DNA of 64,000 nucleotides from Pseudidiomarina marina (GTDB lineage Bacteria > Pseudomonadota > Gammaproteobacteria > Enterobacterales > Alteromonadaceae), in contig NZ_PIPZ01000003.1 of the NCBI RefSeq assembly GCF_003987045.1, positions 1 through 64,000 on the forward strand, in the 5' to 3' direction. The translations under genes were made by a program, and so were the position numbers. Shown here piece by piece: positions 61,688 to 64,000 of this stretch. Position 1 is the first letter of the stretch. Each line of letters starts with the position of its first letter. Under the pieces are notes generated by a model. That model saw only the letters and a program-made list of their open reading frames with translations. It had not been told where the DNA came from and made no database searches.

Positions 61688-62374
61688 ATGCTACAAAAAC
61701 TCGCATTAGTGCTGCTGGCGCCCCTGTTGATATGGCAGGGGCGTCAAGTTCGAAAAAATACACTGCGTTTGCCGGAAGCGGCTGGCGCTCGTGCGGGTGT
61801 TCAGGGAAAAAGTAACCGTTTTCGATTACTTATACTCGGCGATTCCGCTGCAGCAGGCGTTGGATGTAACACACAAGAAGAAGCCGTGTGTGGTCATCTC
61901 GTCGCTCGAGCGGCGGAATATTATCAAGTTCACTGGCAATTATGGGCGCAATCAAGCTTAACCTGCGCCGGTATTTTGCAGTTGGCTCAGCAACAACCTG
62001 AAACCGAGCCTTTTGATTTGGTGTTAATTTCGGCGGGAGTGAATGATGTCACTCGGCGCACCGCTTTATCTGATTGGCGTCACGATTTGCAGGCACTTAC
62101 TCAGCATTTGCGCGAACAACGCCGTGCAAAACGTATTGTGTTTACGGCCTTGCCACCCATGCACAAATTCCCAGCGTTACCGCAGCCGCTGCGCTGGTTT
62201 ATAGGTCAGCAGGCACGTCGTTTAGATAACGCATTGCAACGTCACTGCGAACAAAATAATTGCGAGTATCTTGCACTAGATCTCCCGTTTGAGCCCGATT
62301 ACATGGCCGAGGATGGCTTTCACCCATCGCCGAAAGCTGCAAAACTATGGGCACACGCCATTCGAGAAATCTAA
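61688..62374 (+). CDS. SGNH/GDSL-type hydrolase
   Basis: 228 residues. An N-terminal hydrophobic segment (LALVLLAPLLIWQG) may be a membrane anchor. Block I is LLILGDSAAAGVG (nucleophile Ser), block III ISAGVNDVTRRT (Asn), block V AEDGFHPSPKAAKLWA (Asp, His). Family members are esterases or acyl-thioesterases; the substrate is unknown. It begins 13 bases after scsC, so it may be at the end of the scs operon. Confidence 0.9.
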   Translation: MLQKLALVLLAPLLIWQGRQVRKNTLRLPEAAGARAGVQGKSNRFRLLILGDSAAAGVGCNTQEEAVCGHLVARAAEYYQVHWQLWAQSSLTCAGILQLAQQQPETEPFDLVLISAGVNDVTRRTALSDWRHDLQALTQHLREQRRAKRIVFTALPPMHKFPALPQPLRWFIGQQARRLDNALQRHCEQNNCEYLALDLPFEPDYMAEDGFHPSPKAAKLWAHAIREI

Positions 62375-62437
62375 GCATTTAATCCGTTCATCTCTGTTAT
62401 ACTTGCGCCTCGCTACCCGATTAAGAAGAATCCCACC

Positions 62438-63826
62438 ATGTCAAAAACCGTACCCACTCCACAATTTTCAGAAGTTGGCCTTACCGATGAACTTCTAAAA
62501 AGCCTAAACGAGGCGGGCTATCAGCAGATGACCCCGGTTCAAGCAATGAGCTTGCCGTTGCTACTGCGTGGTGATGATGTGGTGGTGCAGGCACAAACAG
62601 GGTCTGGGAAAACTGCTGCGTTCGCGTTAGGAATTCTAGCCAAACTGGAAGTGACCGAATTTGCGCCACAAGCTATAGTGCTGTGCCCAACTCGCGAGCT
62701 GGCCGAGCAGGTGGCTGAAGCGATTCGTAAGCTCGCTAAAAACATGGCTAACGTTAAGGTGTTGACGCTTTGTGGCGGCGTGCCGACGCGGAATCAAATT
62801 GCGTCGTTAGAGCATGGTGCTCATGTGTTAGTGGGAACACCAGGACGTGTACTTGATCACTTAAATCAAAACCGTTTGAACTTCGCCAAGCTGCAAACCT
62901 TGGTGTTAGATGAAGCCGATAGAATGCTCGAAATGGGCTTTCAAGATGAGCTTCGTGCAATTGTGGCGAAAACGCCGAATTCCCGTCAGAACCTTTTATT
63001 TAGTGCGACTTATCCAAAGGGTATTAAACAGTTAGCTGAACAAGTATCGAAGAATGCGCAACTGCTCAAAGTAGCAGAAGCGCCAACCCAAGCTAAAATA
63101 AGCCAAGTGTTTTACCAATTAGATGACACCGATTCGGCGTATGCGGTGCAGCAAATCTTATTGAACCAGCAGCCGCAAAACTGCATGGTGTTTTGCAATA
63201 CCAAAGCGGAAGCACAGCGAATTGCCGATAAACTTATTGGTAAAGGTTTTAGCGCACTTGCGCTCCACGGCGATCTTGAGCAGAAAGATCGTGATCAAAC
63301 CATGGTGCAATTCAGCCACGGAAGTGCGCGCGTGTTAGTGGCAACCGATGTTGCTGCGCGAGGGCTCGATATTGCTGAGCTCGATTTAGTGATTAGCGTG
63401 AACATTGCACATGATTTAGACACCCACACCCACCGCATTGGTCGTACCGGTCGCGCGGGCGCTGAGGGTTTGGCCATTACCTTAGTCGGTGCGCAAGATG
63501 ACTACAAACTACGTCTGTTAGAAGATGATTTTGCTGAACCGATTCGCCTGCAACCATTACCGACAGCATCAGCGGCAAGTAAGCCGCTTCAATCAGGCTG
63601 GGTGACGTTGCAGTTAAGTGGTGGCAAGAAAGACAAACTACGGCCTGGCGATATTGTTGGCGCACTGACGCGCGATAATAAGTTAACCATGCAGCACATT
63701 GGAAAAATAAAAGTTCAGAGTAATTGGGCGTTTGTTACCGTTGAACAGGGCGCTGCCAAGCACGCGCTCAACCTCATCAATAACGATAAAATTAAGGGCA
63801 AACGCTTTCGCGCTCGCGCCCTTTAA
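62438..63826 (+). CDS. dbpA: ATP-dependent RNA helicase DbpA
   Basis: 462 residues. DEAD-box helicase with Q motif, Walker A AQTGSGKTAAFALG, PTRELAEQV, GTPGRVLDHL, DEADRMLEMGF, SAT, and HRIGRTGRAG. The C-terminal DbpA RNA-binding domain (about 385-462; LQLSGGKKDKLRPGDIVGAL...IGKIKVQSNWAFVTVE) recognises hairpin 92 of 23S rRNA, so it acts in large-subunit assembly. Confidence 0.96.
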   Translation: MSKTVPTPQFSEVGLTDELLKSLNEAGYQQMTPVQAMSLPLLLRGDDVVVQAQTGSGKTAAFALGILAKLEVTEFAPQAIVLCPTRELAEQVAEAIRKLAKNMANVKVLTLCGGVPTRNQIASLEHGAHVLVGTPGRVLDHLNQNRLNFAKLQTLVLDEADRMLEMGFQDELRAIVAKTPNSRQNLLFSATYPKGIKQLAEQVSKNAQLLKVAEAPTQAKISQVFYQLDDTDSAYAVQQILLNQQPQNCMVFCNTKAEAQRIADKLIGKGFSALALHGDLEQKDRDQTMVQFSHGSARVLVATDVAARGLDIAELDLVISVNIAHDLDTHTHRIGRTGRAGAEGLAITLVGAQDDYKLRLLEDDFAEPIRLQPLPTASAASKPLQSGWVTLQLSGGKKDKLRPGDIVGALTRDNKLTMQHIGKIKVQSNWAFVTVEQGAAKHALNLINNDKIKGKRFRARAL

Positions 63827-63831
63827 AACCG

Positions 63832-63871
63832 CTCAGGAACGCAAAAGTGCTTTGCACTTTGCGAGCCTGAG
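63832..63871. terminator. Long hairpin between dbpA and the convergent gene
   Basis: Outer stem CTCAGG / CCTGAG and inner near-perfect CGCAAAAGTGC / GCACTTTGCG around a TTT loop. It resembles a REP-like or bidirectional terminator element. On the minus strand GGTTTT follows. Confidence 0.6.
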
Positions 63872-63891
63872 GTACCTATGCTAATCGCAGT

Positions 63892-64000
63892 TTAGAACAA
63901 GTAAATAAATCCGACGCCTAATTCTGCTTCATAGTTGTTCCGGGTAATTGGGCTATCCGCAACATCGCCAAGGTAGTGCTCATAAAGACCCTCAACGAAA
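63892..64000 (-). CDS. MipA/OmpV-like outer-membrane protein, C-terminal fragment
   Basis: Only the last 36 residues are in the window, ending LGDVADSPITRNNYEAELGVGFIYLF and a TAA. The GD.ADSPI segment and the terminal aromatic Phe fit the C-terminus of MipA/OmpV beta-barrels. The rest lies beyond the window. Confidence 0.7.
   Translation of the reverse strand, partial: FVEGLYEHYLGDVADSPITRNNYEAELGVGFIYLF

Overview
The window is a chromosomal segment of a gammaproteobacterium of moderate GC content. The gene order cyaY / lptM-lysA-dapF-DUF484-xerC-yigB-uvrD, a hemCDXY operon, and quinol-type NO metabolism under NarXL/FNR control fit the Alteromonadales. An Idiomarinaceae-like host (Idiomarina, Pseudidiomarina, Aliidiomarina) is my best guess, but this is inference without a database search. 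No phage, transposase, integron or CRISPR array is visible. The window starts inside a 5S rRNA gene (the end of an rrn operon) and ends inside a MipA/OmpV-like outer-membrane protein gene.

Layout. 0-16.5 kb is conserved housekeeping: cytochrome b561, YceI, the cyaY-hemC-hemD-hemX-hemY operon, lptM-lysA-dapF-DUF484-xerC-yigB, LexA-controlled uvrD, rarD, recQ and a LysE exporter. 16.5-31 kb is mixed metabolism: a Vgb-like propeller, a degenerate P-loop protein next to an MscS channel, a glutaryl-CoA dehydrogenase / fused E1 / FabD-like operon with a divergent LysR regulator, a diguanylate cyclase, KatG, a threonine-aldolase-like enzyme, and the YfhL-TrhP pair.

31-51.3 kb is an anaerobic and nitric-oxide island: narXL, a NarK transporter, a quinol NO reductase (norB), anaerobic ribonucleotide reductase (nrdGD), hemN, the O2-independent ubiquinone genes ubiT and ubiUV followed by nnrS, norR, a hemerythrin-like NO-response gene and fnr. 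Its control regions can be read directly. There are two sigma-54 promoters, each with three NorR-type sites in matching geometry; FNR boxes before nrdG, the hemerythrin gene and fnr; a pair of NrdR boxes before nrdG; and repeated NarL-type heptamers. Nitrate reductase, nitrite reductase and N2O reductase are not in the window.

51.4-56.4 kb is the most novel-looking region: an ECF sigma / anti-sigma / lipoprotein operon, a divergent secreted subtilase, and a secreted acidic Ala-rich protein with an outer-membrane beta-barrel. Three promoters there share GGAAT-N16/17-CGTTA, which suggests one self-contained sigma regulon for an undescribed envelope system. 56.4-64 kb holds a GDT1-family transporter, an SDR, an scs copper/thiol operon (small membrane protein, scsB, scsD, scsC), an SGNH esterase and dbpA.

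Scattered through the intergenic spaces is a family of 7-bp tandem arrays, mostly four units per arm and often arranged as inverted pairs, that no gene explains.
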